Assembly: GCA_030148485.1 (NCBI GenBank)
Contig: JASBTJ010000037.1
Span: forward strand, 1-52,548
Direction: 5' to 3'
DNA length: 52,548 nucleotides
Source of the DNA: Gammaproteobacteria bacterium
GTDB lineage: Bacteria > Pseudomonadota > Gammaproteobacteria > Chromatiales > Chromatiaceae
Under the pieces are notes generated by a model. That model was given only the letters and a program-made list of their open reading frames with translations, was not told where the DNA came from and searched no databases. Below, piece after piece: positions 1 to 11,222 of this stretch (position 1 is the stretch's first letter; each line of letters begins with the position of its first letter). Position numbers and translations under genes: made by a program.

Positions 1-552
1 GGTCTCCGCTTCGCCGTCGCCGACAACGCAGGCGACGATCAGGTCCGGATTGTCGAACGCGGCGCCATAGGCATGTGACAGCGCGTAGCCGAGTTCGCCG
101 CCCTCATGGATCGAGCCGGGGGTTTCCGGCGCGGTGTGGCTGGGAACCCCGCCGGGAAACGAAAACTGCCTGAAAAGCCGCCTGATGCCGTCCGCGTCCT
201 GCGAAACGTGCGGGTACACCTCGCTGTAGGTGCCTTCGAGATAGACGTTGGCGAGGATTCCCGGCGCGCCGTGGCCGGGGCCGGTGACAAAGACGACGTC
301 GAGGTCGTGCTTGCGGATCACCCGGTTGAGGTGGACGTAGATGAGGTTGAGGCCGGGCGCCGTGCCCCAGTGACCAAGCAGCCGCGGCTTGATGTGCTCG
401 GGCTTCAGCGGCTCGCGCAGCAGCGGGTTGTCCTGCAGGTAGATCATCCCCGCCGCCAAGTAGCAGGCGGCGCGCCACCAGGCGTCGAGCTGTTGCAACT
501 GGGAGTCGTCCGGCAGAGCCGGTGAAGGGGGGGCGCTGGGGGGCTGGTTCAT
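1..552 (-). CDS. xfp: Phosphoketolase, N-terminal part (cut by window edge)
   Basis: The first 184 codons of a thiamine-diphosphate phosphoketolase, which splits xylulose-5-P and/or fructose-6-P into acetyl-phosphate and a triose- or tetrose-phosphate in the cytoplasm. Visible signatures are GPGHGAP (residues 91-97), EGGELGY (150-156) and the start of the ThDP/Mg site GDGEAET (178-184); the first and last match the two classic phosphoketolase signatures. The ATG start has a GGAG about 7 bases upstream. The reading frame is open to base 1, so the remaining roughly three quarters of the protein lies outside. It sits 43 bp downstream of ackA on the same strand, so acetyl-phosphate made here could be turned to acetate and ATP by its neighbour. 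Family assignment is firm; substrate preference cannot be judged. Confidence 0.96.
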   Translation of the reverse strand, partial: MNQPPSAPPSPALPDDSQLQQLDAWWRAACYLAAGMIYLQDNPLLREPLKPEHIKPRLLGHWGTAPGLNLIYVHLNRVIRKHDLDVVFVTGPGHGAPGILANVYLEGTYSEVYPHVSQDADGIRRLFRQFSFPGGVPSHTAPETPGSIHEGGELGYALSHAYGAAFDNPDLIVACVVGDGEAET

Positions 553-595
553 GACGCTACTCCATGGGGTGGACGCAGGCGGGCGTGGCTGGCGG

Positions 596-1818
596 CTATG
601 GCTGGACGACGTTGTCCGTGTTCAGGCAGTCCAGGGTTGCGCTGGCGATCTGTCTGGCCTCGTTCGTGGGCGCCACCAGTACCGCGACGGTCGCTCCGGC
701 CGGGCTGATGGTGCGGATGCCGCTGGAGTCGGCGGCGTTGCGCGACTCATCCAGTTCGATGCCCAAGGCGCGCAGGGGTTCGCAGACCGCCGCGCGCACC
801 GCAGCCGAATGCTCTCCGATACCGGCGGTGAACAGCAGCACGTGGGCACCGCCCAATGCCGCGAAATAGGCACCGACGTACTTGCGGATACGGTAGCAGA
901 ACAGTTCGAAGGCCAGGGTGGCCTGCGGATCACCGGCGGCTCGGCGCTGTTCGATACGGCGCATGTCGTGGTCGCCGCACAGCCCGCGCAGACCGCTGTC
1001 GCGATTGAGCAACGTCACTACCGCGGCGCTGGACAAGTCCAGCCGATCAGCCAGGTGATCCGGCAGGGCCGGGTCCAGATCGCCGCTGCGGGTGCCCATG
1101 GCCAGCCCTTCCAGGGGCGTGAAACCCATAGAGGTGTCGATACTGCGACCGCCGTCGATGGCGCAGGCGCTGGCGCCATTGCCCAAGTGCAGGCTGATCA
1201 GCTTGAGCGCCTGCAGGGGGCGTCCCAGGTGGTCGGCTGCGACCTGGGCTACATATTGGTGCGATAGGCCATGGAAGCCGTATCGGCGGATGCCATGGGC
1301 CTGCTGCAGCGCCCAGGGCAAGGCGTAGTGACGGGCCACCGGCGGCAGATGATGGTGGAAGGCGGTGTCGAACACCGCCACATTGGGTACCTCGGGAAGA
1401 TGCCGTCGGGCGGCATGGATGGCGCTCAGATTCGGGCCGTTGTGCAAGGGCGCCAGTGCGCGCAGGGCGTCCAGCTGCGCGATCACGGTATCGTCTATGG
1501 GTAGCGGCGCGCTGTGGTCCGGGCCGCCATGGACCACCCGGTGACCGACCGCATGGGGCTTGCCTGGCCCGTCCAGCAGGCCATCGGCCTGCAGGCGGTC
1601 GAATACGACGCGAGTGGCGGCGTCGTGATCAGGCGCGGTGATCGCTGTCACCACAGGTGCGCGGTCGCCGCCCTGGTGGTGTAAACGGGCATCGGCGCCG
1701 ATACCTTCCAGCTGCCCACCGGCCAGCAAGGCGCCCTGCGGCATGCCCAGCAACTGGTATTTGATGGACGAACTGCCGGCATTGATCACCAGCACCCGGC
1801 GCTGATCGGCGCTACGGC

Positions 1819-1822
<4 letters not shown>
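596..1822 (-). CDS. ackA: Acetate kinase
   Basis: Acetate kinase (408 aa) interconverts acetyl-phosphate + ADP and acetate + ATP in the cytoplasm. Visible family motifs are the N-terminal NAGSSS phosphate loop (residues 14-19), [14 protein letters not shown], the HLGNGAS adenosine loop, GTRSGDLDP and the C-terminal FTAGIGEHS. Length is typical for the family. The frame stays open far upstream, but the conserved fold begins at the ATG at 1822, which overlaps the stop of the upstream ATPase gene in an ATGA, implying translational coupling. With phosphoketolase downstream it forms the second half of a phosphoketolase-acetate kinase shunt that makes ATP from sugar phosphates without the lower glycolytic pathway. 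Confidence 0.97.
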
Positions 1823-4524
<2,702 letters not shown>

Positions 4525-4561
4525 CAGGGCTCCTTAGCCGGAATTCGCCGGGGTCAGTGTG

Positions 4562-5323
4562 TCACAGTATGCCGCTACCGGCAGGGTTGCTGCGTTGCAT
4601 CAGGTCAAGCCACTGCACCAGCTCCAGGTCCCAATAGCGACCATGGCGCACCGCACGTTCGTCCAGGTTACGTAAATCGGGTCGGCGCCGAAAGGCCAGC
4701 ACCAGCACGTTGTCATGGTCCGGCACGGCCAGGCAGAGCGTGCGTCGGCCGAACGCCCGGCGGATGGCCGCCAGCTTGGCGGCGAAGCCGTCACGCTGTT
4801 CGGCGACCAGGTTGAATGTCGCTACGCCGGCCGGGCTCAGTGCCCGACGGCAGCCGGCCAGAAAACCCGCGTCGGCGACCCAGGTCGGGGTCCGGCCATC
4901 GACTTCGATGTCCACCAGGATGAAGTCATAGCTGCCGGCTGCCGCGCCGATCAGGTGGCGGCGCACATCGTCGATCCGCAGTTGCCAATGCTGGGGAAAC
5001 TCGAAGTAGTCACGGGCCAGCCGCGCCACCTGTGGATCCAGCTCCACGGCCGTGCCGCGAAGGGCCGGTGCCCGGGCGGCGAACCAGCGGGCCAGGGCGC
5101 CGCCGCCGCAACCGGCCAGCAGCACCGATCCGGGACGCTGGCCGAAGGCCAGGTGGGCCAGCATGGCGCGATTGGCCGCCAGCGGCAGCCGGGCCGGGTG
5201 CTCCAGGTCGATCCGGGTCTGGGTGATGCCGTTGTCGAAATGCAGTTCGCGCAGGGTTCCGGTCTGTTCGACCACCAAGGGGCCGTTGGCGCCTTGGCCG
5301 CGAAACACCGTCCGGGAGTGCAA
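4562..5323 (-). CDS. Spermidine-synthase-like methyltransferase-fold protein
   Basis: A protein of about 253 aa with the spermidine synthase / Rossmann methyltransferase fold. A short N-terminal beta region (VVEQTGTLRELHFDNG) is followed by a SAM-type loop LLAGCGGGAL, an acidic AVELDP strand end and YDFILVDIEVDG. True aminopropyltransferases normally carry GGGDG in the loop and an acidic D-x-x-DP-type site; here these are altered, so synthesis of spermidine is doubtful. The frame is open into mgtE, but useful starts are TTG at 5323 (4 bases past the mgtE stop) or GTG at 5308; neither has a clear Shine-Dalgarno. It lies directly downstream of mgtE and is probably co-transcribed. The function remains unknown. 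Confidence 0.75.
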   Translation of the reverse strand: MHSRTVFRGQGANGPLVVEQTGTLRELHFDNGITQTRIDLEHPARLPLAANRAMLAHLAFGQRPGSVLLAGCGGGALARWFAARAPALRGTAVELDPQVARLARDYFEFPQHWQLRIDDVRRHLIGAAAGSYDFILVDIEVDGRTPTWVADAGFLAGCRRALSPAGVATFNLVAEQRDGFAAKLAAIRRAFGRRTLCLAVPDHDNVLVLAFRRRPDLRNLDERAVRHGRYWDLELVQWLDLMQRSNPAGSGIL

Positions 5324-5327
5324 GTCG

Positions 5328-6686
5328 TTACACCAGGGTGAGGGTGGCGAGCCCCAGGAAGGCGAGGAAGCCGACCACGTCGGTGACCGTGGTGAGCAGC
5401 ACACTGCCGGCCAGCGCCGGGTCGACGCCGACCCGTTCCAACAGCAGCGGCAGCAGCGCACCGCTGAAGGCGGCGAAGATCAGGTTGATCACGATGGCGA
5501 CACCGATCAGGGTCGCGATCTGTAGACTGCTGAACCACACGCCGGCGACGATGGCCACCACCAGGGCCCAGGCCGCGCCGTTGATGGCACCGACCGCCAG
5601 CTCCTTGAGCATCAGCTGGCGGGCGTTCTTGCCGGTCAGTTGGCCCAGCGCGATGCCGCGGATCGCCAGGGTCAGGGTCTGACTGCCAGCGATGCCGCCC
5701 ATGCTGGCGACAATCGGCATCAACACCGCCAGCGCCACGACTTTTTCCAAGGTCGGCTGGAACAGTCCGATCACCCAGGAGGCGAGGAAGGCGGTAAGCA
5801 GATTCACCCCGAGCCACACCGCCCGGCGTCTGGCGCTGACCAGTACCGGGGCGAACATGTCCTCTTCCTCGGACAGGCCGGCCTGGCCCATGAAGGCGTG
5901 CTCGCCCTCTTCGCGGATGATGTCCACCACGTCGTCGATGGTGATCCGGCCGAGCAGCTTGCCGTTTTCGTCGGCCACCGGCGCGGAGATCAAATCCAGG
6001 CGTTCGAAGCGGCGGGCGACCTCGGCCGCGTCGGTGTCGGCAGGTATGGGTTGCAGATTGAGGCTCATCGCCTCGGCGACGGTGTCCTCCGGATCACGGG
6101 TGACCAGCTCGGACAGGCGCAGTACGCCCAGATAGTCGTCATAACGGTTGACCACGAACAGCAGGTCGGTATCACGCGGCATCTGTTCGCCGAGACGGCG
6201 CAGGTAGCGCAGCACGACATCCAGGGTGACCTCGGCGCGCACCGTCACCGTGTCGGTGTTCATCAGGCCACCGGCGGTGTCCTCGGGATAGGACAGCACC
6301 GCTTCCAGGCGCTTGCGGTGCTGCACGTCCAGCGAATCCATCACCTCGCGGGTGATGGCTCCCGGCAGGTCCTGCACCAGGTCGGCTAGATCGTCCAGCT
6401 CCAGGCCGCCGACAGCGTTGAGGATCTCCTCGGGGTTCATGCGCCGGATCAGGTCGGCGCGTACCTCGTCGGTGACCAGCAGCAGGATCTCGCCGTCCTG
6501 GCTTTCGTCCACCAGGCCCCAAAGCAATTCCCGTTCGGTCGGCGGTAGGGCCTCCAGCAGGTGAGCGATCTCGGCGGGTGCCAAGCCGTTGAGCAGGCGC
6601 CCCGCTTCCTTCAATGCGCCGGAGTCCAGGATGGCCTGGAGGCGCAGCAGGCGATTTTCCTGATTGCTGTCCGTGGCGACGCTCAT
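5328..6686 (-). CDS. mgtE: Magnesium transporter MgtE
   Basis: A 452-aa MgtE-family Mg2+ channel/transporter of the inner membrane. The N-terminal helical MgtE_N domain (about residues 20-125, including LPPTERELLWGLVD and VGGLELDDLADLVQDLP) is followed by a pair of CBS domains (about 130-255, ending RITIDDVVDIIREE) and five hydrophobic C-terminal helices with the conserved PIVASMGG-IAGSQT region and an acidic-poor pore segment. In the family the cytosolic domains sense Mg2+ and gate the pore. The ATG has GGAAAG upstream. A spermidine-synthase-like gene follows 4 bases later. Assignment is firm. No Mg-sensing leader fold was recognised in the 300 bp upstream. Confidence 0.95.
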   Translation of the reverse strand: MSVATDSNQENRLLRLQAILDSGALKEAGRLLNGLAPAEIAHLLEALPPTERELLWGLVDESQDGEILLLVTDEVRADLIRRMNPEEILNAVGGLELDDLADLVQDLPGAITREVMDSLDVQHRKRLEAVLSYPEDTAGGLMNTDTVTVRAEVTLDVVLRYLRRLGEQMPRDTDLLFVVNRYDDYLGVLRLSELVTRDPEDTVAEAMSLNLQPIPADTDAAEVARRFERLDLISAPVADENGKLLGRITIDDVVDIIREEGEHAFMGQAGLSEEEDMFAPVLVSARRRAVWLGVNLLTAFLASWVIGLFQPTLEKVVALAVLMPIVASMGGIAGSQTLTLAIRGIALGQLTGKNARQLMLKELAVGAINGAAWALVVAIVAGVWFSSLQIATLIGVAIVINLIFAAFSGALLPLLLERVGVDPALAGSVLLTTVTDVVGFLAFLGLATLTLV

Positions 6687-6989
6687 GGGGGACTTTCCGG
6701 GTCGGCGTTATCCGCTGGCGGGCCCGCGAGCGGGCGTGACGTGCCCACAGTGTAGCAGTCCGGCCGTCCGGCGTGCACGGGGAAATTAGCTGTTATTCAG
6801 CGGTTTGCGAGTTTTTTGTGAGACGTGGTCTAGGGAATCTCCGGAAAGCTCTGGAGCTTGTGTTCGGCGCGGGGGGCACTGCTTGTTCATTGCCAAACTA
6901 CGCTATAGCCGGCCGTCAAGCGCGATTGTTGCTTGAATGGCGGGACGTTGATCGACCAACTGCCCGGTTCAGGCCTCGTTGGCGCTTCG
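6687..6989. other. Gene-free spacer between ptsI and mgtE
   Basis: About 300 bp with no convincing gene on either strand. It should contain the end of the ptsI transcript and the mgtE promoter. On the minus strand a TACACT hexamer lies about 60 bases upstream of mgtE, but its -35 partner is poor. An imperfect inverted repeat (AGCTCCAGAGCTTTCCGGAG, minus strand, about 6842-6861) could form a weak hairpin without a clear T-run. The stretch around 6780-6830 is visibly A+T richer than its surroundings. A short plus-strand open frame at 6773-7078 has no recognisable features and overlaps ptsI, so it was not called. Confidence 0.5.
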
Positions 6990-8675
6990 CTAGGCAATGG
7001 GCAGGGCTTGTCCGGCCAACGCCTGGCAGGCGTACTCCTGGGCGCGGCGGGTGTCGAGGTCGCGTATTCGCTCCTTGACCGCGAGCAGTGCGCCCGGTTG
7101 CATCGAAAATCGTCGCAGGCCGAGGCCGGCCAGTAGTGCCACATGGGTCGGCTCGCCGGCCATCTCGCCGCACATGGATACCGGGATGTCCGCCGCGCGC
7201 CCGGCATCGATAACCCGTTGCAACAGTTGCAGTACGGCCGGGTGCAGCGGGTCGTACAGATAGGCCACGGCATCGTCCACCCGGTCGATGGCCAGGGTGT
7301 ACTGGATCAGGTCGTTGGTGCCGATGGACAGGAAGTCCAACTCCGCTGCCAGGGCCGGTGCGGCCAAGGCCGCGGCCGGGACCTCGATCATCGCGCCGAG
7401 GGGGAAATCCGCGCGGTGCTCGACACCTTCCGCGGCCAGTTCACGGCTGACATCTTCGATCAAGGCGCGTACGTGCAGCGTCTCCCAGACGGTAGTCACC
7501 ATGGGCACCATGACGTTGAGTGGGCCGTGTACCGCGGCACGGAGAATGGCGCGTAGTTGCGGGCGGAACAGGGTCGGTTCCTGCAGGCATAGCCGGATGC
7601 CGCGCAAGCCTAGGGCCGGGTTGCCCCCCTGGCTGGCGCCAGTGACCGTTTTGTCCGCCCCCAGATCCAGGGTGCGCAGGGTCACGGGCAGTCCGTCCAT
7701 GCCGAGCAAGGCATCGCGATAGGCCTGGTACTGCTCTTCCTCTCCGGGCGGTTGGTCGCGGTTCATGTAGAGGAATTCGGTGCGGAACAGGCCAACCCCT
7801 TGGGCGCCGTTGCGGCGTGCCTCGGCGACGTCGTCAGGCAGCTCGATGTTGGCAAGCAGTTCGAAGCATTCGCCGTCACGGCTTTGCGCCGGTTCGTCAC
7901 GCAGACTACGCAGCGCGGTACGACGGTGCTGTTGGTCGCCCAGGCGGCGCTCGAAATGAGCCCGCGTACGCGCGTCGCAGTCGGCCAGCACGATGCCTTG
8001 CGCGGCGTCGAGCATCAGGGTCTCGCCGTGCCTGAGGCACGCCACGGCACCATGGGCGCCGACCACGGCAGGGATGTTGAGGCTGCGCGCCAGGATGGCC
8101 GTGTGGGACATGGGGCTGCCGTACTCGGTGACAAAGCCGGCCACGCCGCGCTGCTTGAGCAGCACCGCGTCGGCGGGCGTGATGTCGTCGGCCAGGACGA
8201 TCCGCCCGGCCAGATTGGGCACCTGCTCCGGGTGTTCGCCGGCCAGTACCCGCTGGATGCGTTGCACGACGTGGTCGAGATCATCCTTGCGGGTGCGCAG
8301 ATAAGGGTCTTCCATGCGGTCGAACACATCCACCAAGGCGTCCCGCCGGGCCTGCAGCGCGAGTTCGGCGCGAATGCCCTGCTGGCGGATCAGCTTTATC
8401 GGCCCGTCGGTAATCACCTTGTCCTGAAGCATCAACAGGTGGGTGTCGATGAATTCGGCGATGTCCTCTGGCATGTCGCCGCTGATCTCTCCCCGCGCGG
8501 CCTTGAGTTGTTCGGCGGCCACGGTGACCGCGGCGCGATAGCGCGCAACCTCCGACGCGACATCGCCGACATGGCGCTGGTCGGGCGCGAGCTGCACGCG
8601 GCCCTGGCGCAGCAACCAGGCGTCGCCGATGGCGACCCCGTCACCGATGCCGATGCCGGTGCAGGCCAGTGTCAC
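6990..8675 (-). CDS. ptsI: PTS enzyme I (phosphoenolpyruvate-protein phosphotransferase)
   Basis: A 561-aa Enzyme I that takes phosphate from PEP and passes it to HPr. The N-terminal part holds the HPr-binding helices and the active-site histidine in SPMSHTAILAR (His191). The C-terminal TIM barrel contains the PEP site signatures LFRTEFLYM, VMVPMV, DFLSIGTNDLIQY and the catalytic cysteine of MCGEMAG. Length is normal. The start is GTG, overlapping the HPr stop in a GTGA, so translation is coupled to HPr. No PTS sugar permease is visible in the window. With rpoN, ptsN, hprK and rapZ upstream, a regulatory rather than sugar-transporting PTS is the best reading. Confidence 0.96.
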   Translation of the reverse strand: MTLACTGIGIGDGVAIGDAWLLRQGRVQLAPDQRHVGDVASEVARYRAAVTVAAEQLKAARGEISGDMPEDIAEFIDTHLLMLQDKVITDGPIKLIRQQGIRAELALQARRDALVDVFDRMEDPYLRTRKDDLDHVVQRIQRVLAGEHPEQVPNLAGRIVLADDITPADAVLLKQRGVAGFVTEYGSPMSHTAILARSLNIPAVVGAHGAVACLRHGETLMLDAAQGIVLADCDARTRAHFERRLGDQQHRRTALRSLRDEPAQSRDGECFELLANIELPDDVAEARRNGAQGVGLFRTEFLYMNRDQPPGEEEQYQAYRDALLGMDGLPVTLRTLDLGADKTVTGASQGGNPALGLRGIRLCLQEPTLFRPQLRAILRAAVHGPLNVMVPMVTTVWETLHVRALIEDVSRELAAEGVEHRADFPLGAMIEVPAAALAAPALAAELDFLSIGTNDLIQYTLAIDRVDDAVAYLYDPLHPAVLQLLQRVIDAGRAADIPVSMCGEMAGEPTHVALLAGLGLRRFSMQPGALLAVKERIRDLDTRRAQEYACQALAGQALPIA

Positions 8676-8941
8676 TCGCCTTCCCCGAATTTGTCTTCGA
8701 TCAGCGCCACCAGATCGTCCATGGCCGCTTGCTCGTCCGGTCCGTCCGCATATAGCGTCAGCTCGGTGCCCCGGCTGGCCGCTAGCATCATGACGCCCAT
8801 GATGCTCTTGGCATTGATGCGTTGACCGTCCTTCTGCACCGATACCTCGGCGGCGTGCGCGCTGGCGGTCTTTACCAGTTTTGCGGCTGCCCGTGCGTGC
8901 AGGCCGAGCTTGTTGGTGATGGTGATGGACTGCTCGATCAT
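8672..8941 (-). CDS. ptsH: HPr phosphocarrier protein
   Basis: An 89-aa HPr. The phosphoryl-accepting histidine is in KLGLHARAA (His15), and the regulatory serine is in AKSIMGVMMLA (Ser46). An intact Ser46 region fits the HPr kinase/phosphorylase gene 2.3 kb upstream in the same run. The frame is open further upstream, but the domain begins exactly at the ATG at 8941, 10 bases after the EIIA stop with GAGAG upstream. It overlaps ptsI by 4 bases. It occupies the place where enterobacteria carry npr (NPr), and could serve both PtsN and the EIIA-Man protein as phosphate donor; that is inference. Confidence 0.95.
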   Translation of the reverse strand: MIEQSITITNKLGLHARAAAKLVKTASAHAAEVSVQKDGQRINAKSIMGVMMLAASRGTELTLYADGPDEQAAMDDLVALIEDKFGEGE

Positions 8942-8951
8942 GGACAGGCTC

Positions 8952-9344
8952 TCAGCAAGGGTCGTGTCGGTGGATGCCGCGTGCGCCGCCCTCGCTGGCC
9001 CGTTCAGCCAGATGGTCCAGGTCGTCGCCGGGGTAATTGAAGGCACGAATCAGCATCGGCAGGTTCAGCCCCGCCACCACGGTACTGCCGCCATCGCCGT
9101 GCAATGCGCAGGCGACGTTGCTCGGCGTGGCGCCGTAGACATCGGTGAGGATGAGCACGCCGTCGCCGTCGTCGATGTCGTGCATCAACGTCCGGGCGTT
9201 GGCGATCGCGGTGGCTACATCGCTGCCTGGGGGGACCTCCAGGCAGCGTGTCGCCAGGGACGTCTCGCCCAGGATGCGGGTGGCGGTATGCAGCAGGCTG
9301 CTGCCCACGCCCGGGTGAGTCAGTATCAGTATGCCGACGCTCAT
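8952..9344 (-). CDS. PTS EIIA, mannose/fructose type (lone subunit)
   Basis: A 130-aa EIIA-Man-like domain. The start MSVGILILTHPGVGSS places the expected phospho-histidine at His10, and the Rossmann-like core continues with LILTDVYGATPSN and VVAGLNLPMLIRA, typical of ManX/LevD IIA domains. No EIIB, C or D partner is visible here, so this is a stand-alone IIA that probably acts as a phosphorylation-dependent regulator. The ATG start overlaps the rapZ stop (ATGA). The long upstream open frame is antisense noise over rapZ. The same rapZ-EIIA-HPr-EI order is known from many beta- and some gammaproteobacteria. Confidence 0.9.
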   Translation of the reverse strand: MSVGILILTHPGVGSSLLHTATRILGETSLATRCLEVPPGSDVATAIANARTLMHDIDDGDGVLILTDVYGATPSNVACALHGDGGSTVVAGLNLPMLIRAFNYPGDDLDHLAERASEGGARGIHRHDPC

Positions 9345-10213
9345 GACAACTCGCGGTGACGGGTGATGACGTTGCGCCCATGGGCGCTGAAGTGGGCGGC
9401 GATCTGTTCCGCCAGATAGACCGAGCGGTGCTGGCCGCCGGTGCAGCCGATGGCGACCGTCAGATAGCTGCGGCCGTCCGCCTCGAAGCAGGGAATCCAG
9501 TCTTCGAGAAAGGCAATGATGTGGTCCAGCAGTTGCCCGACCTTGGCTTCGCCTTCCAGATAGCGGGCCACGGATGCATCGCGGCCGGTAAACGGGCGCA
9601 GCTCCGGTTGCCAATGGGGGTTGGGCAGGCAGCGGGCGTCGTAAACGAAGTTGGCGTCCCGCGGCAGGCCGTGTTTGAAGCCGAAACTTTGCACTAGCAG
9701 TGACAGCTGGCCGGGGGCGCGCTCGCCGACCCGTTCCCGCACCAGGTCGCGAAGCTGGTGGACGTTGGTGCGGGTGGTGTCCAGTTGCAGGTCGGCGGAC
9801 TGTTGCAAGGGCTCGAGCAGCTCGCGCTCCAGCGCGATGGCGTCGGCCAGGGTGCGCTCCGGACTGCTGAGCGGATGTCGGCGGCGGGTCTCGGAAAACC
9901 GTTGCAGCAGGATGTCGTCCTGGGCCTCAAGGAACAGGATCTCCACATTCAGGCCGGCTTGGCGCAACTGGGCGAACAAGCTTGGCAGCAGCGATAGTTC
10001 CGCCGATTCGCTGCGTGCGTCCACGCCGACCGCGACCCGCCGATACTGGCGCTCGTCCTGGCTCACCAGTTGCTGGCCGAAGCTGCGCAACAGGCCTACC
10101 GGAAGGTTGTCGATGCAATAGTAGCCCTGATCCTCGAGGGCATTGAGCGCGACGCTCTTGCCCGAGCCGGACAGGCCGGTCACCACGACCAGTTTCTTCC
10201 CTTGTGCCGCCAT
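9341..10213 (-). CDS. rapZ: RNase adapter RapZ (P-loop protein)
   Basis: A 290-aa RapZ (YvcJ/YhbJ) protein. In enterobacteria RapZ presents the small RNA GlmZ to RNase E and so tunes GlmS and amino-sugar supply. Visible are the Walker A loop GLSGSGKS (residues 13-20) and the conserved C-terminal IGCTGGQHRSVYLAE that belongs to the RNA-binding half. The ATG at 10213 (MAAQGKK) with GAGG upstream gives a normal length; an in-frame ATG 39 bases earlier is possible. It lies between hprK (61 bp gap) and the EIIA gene (4-base overlap). Whether a GlmZ-type RNA exists in this organism is not visible. Confidence 0.94.
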   Translation of the reverse strand: MAAQGKKLVVVTGLSGSGKSVALNALEDQGYYCIDNLPVGLLRSFGQQLVSQDERQYRRVAVGVDARSESAELSLLPSLFAQLRQAGLNVEILFLEAQDDILLQRFSETRRRHPLSSPERTLADAIALERELLEPLQQSADLQLDTTRTNVHQLRDLVRERVGERAPGQLSLLVQSFGFKHGLPRDANFVYDARCLPNPHWQPELRPFTGRDASVARYLEGEAKVGQLLDHIIAFLEDWIPCFEADGRSYLTVAIGCTGGQHRSVYLAEQIAAHFSAHGRNVITRHRELS

Positions 10214-10274
10214 ATGTTTGTATGCCTCGCCCACCATGGGGCCGGGTGGCATGGATTATACGGCAGGTGCGCCC

Positions 10275-11222
10275 TCAGGCGTCGCCGCGAATTGCCTGTT
10301 GCTGGCGTTCGATGAACGCCGTGCTCGCGTCGTAGCCCTGGGTCTTGAGTACATGGTTGCGGGCCGCCGCTTCCACCAGGATGGCCAGGTTCCGCCCCGG
10401 CGCCACCGGGATGGTGACCTCGGGAATGCCGACCCCGAGCACGTCGCGGGTGGTGTAGGAGCCGGTCAGCCGGTCGAGTTCGGCCAGTTGCTGGTGATTG
10501 AGCCGTTTCAGCTGCACGATGAGCCGGAGGTATTTGCTGCGCTTGATGGCGCTGTCGCCGAACATCGACTTGATGTTGAGGATGCCGAGGCCGCGTACCT
10601 CCAGGAACTCGCGCAGCAACGGCGGGCAGGTGCCGCTGATGATGTCGGGGGCGACGCGGGTGAATTCGGGCGCGTCGTCCGCCACCAGGCGGTTGCCGCG
10701 CGATACCAGCTCAAGGGCCAGTTCGCTTTTACCCACGGCCGGGTCGCCGACGATCAACACGCCCATGCCCAGCACCTCCATGAACACGCCGTGGATGGTG
10801 GTCTTTTGTGCCAGCGCCAACGAGCCGTAGTACTGCAGGTGATCGAGCACCTGGCTATCGGTCAGCGGCGAACTGAGCAGTGCCACCCGATTGGCGTCGG
10901 CCGCTTGCACCAGGTCCGTCGGCGGCGTAATCGATTCCACCAGCACCACAGCGGCGGGGCCGGCGGCAAAGAGTTCGTCGATGGCGTGGTCGCGGGCGTC
11001 GACCGCCAGGCCTTCCAGGTAGGCGAGTTCGTCCGGCCCCACCACCTGCACGCGGTTGGGATGGATGAAATTCAGGGGGCCCGCGATGATGCGGGAAAAG
11101 GCGCCGCTTTCATTGGGTTTGAGTAGGCTGCGTGTGGCCCCGGCCTGACCGGCCAGCCATTGCAGTTGCAGGCGTTCACGCAGGGCGTCGTACAGATGTT
11201 GGATCTTCACCCGGTGGGGCAT
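10275..11222 (-). CDS. hprK: HPr kinase/phosphorylase
   Basis: A 315-aa HprK/P, which phosphorylates and dephosphorylates HPr at Ser46. The N-terminal substrate-like domain (about 1-130) is followed by the catalytic domain with the HG of IHGVFMEVLG (144-145), the P-loop GDPAVGKS (159-166), the acidic ADD (181-183) and the C-terminal family signature EVRGLGILNIKSMFG. The ATG has GGAAGG just upstream and lies 47 bases inside the 3' end of ptsN, an unusually long overlap for this run. HprK is missing from enterobacteria but common in beta- and alpha- and some gammaproteobacteria, where HprK/HPr pairs regulate rather than drive sugar uptake. Confidence 0.95.
   Translation of the reverse strand: MPHRVKIQHLYDALRERLQLQWLAGQAGATRSLLKPNESGAFSRIIAGPLNFIHPNRVQVVGPDELAYLEGLAVDARDHAIDELFAAGPAAVVLVESITPPTDLVQAADANRVALLSSPLTDSQVLDHLQYYGSLALAQKTTIHGVFMEVLGMGVLIVGDPAVGKSELALELVSRGNRLVADDAPEFTRVAPDIISGTCPPLLREFLEVRGLGILNIKSMFGDSAIKRSKYLRLIVQLKRLNHQQLAELDRLTGSYTTRDVLGVGIPEVTIPVAPGRNLAILVEAAARNHVLKTQGYDASTAFIERQQQAIRGDA

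Noticed and set aside
6836..6978. CTAG followed by GGAATCTCCGGAAAG as another possible IS5-like end
   Set aside because: Only loosely like the MITE ends; no clear second end and interior unrelated.
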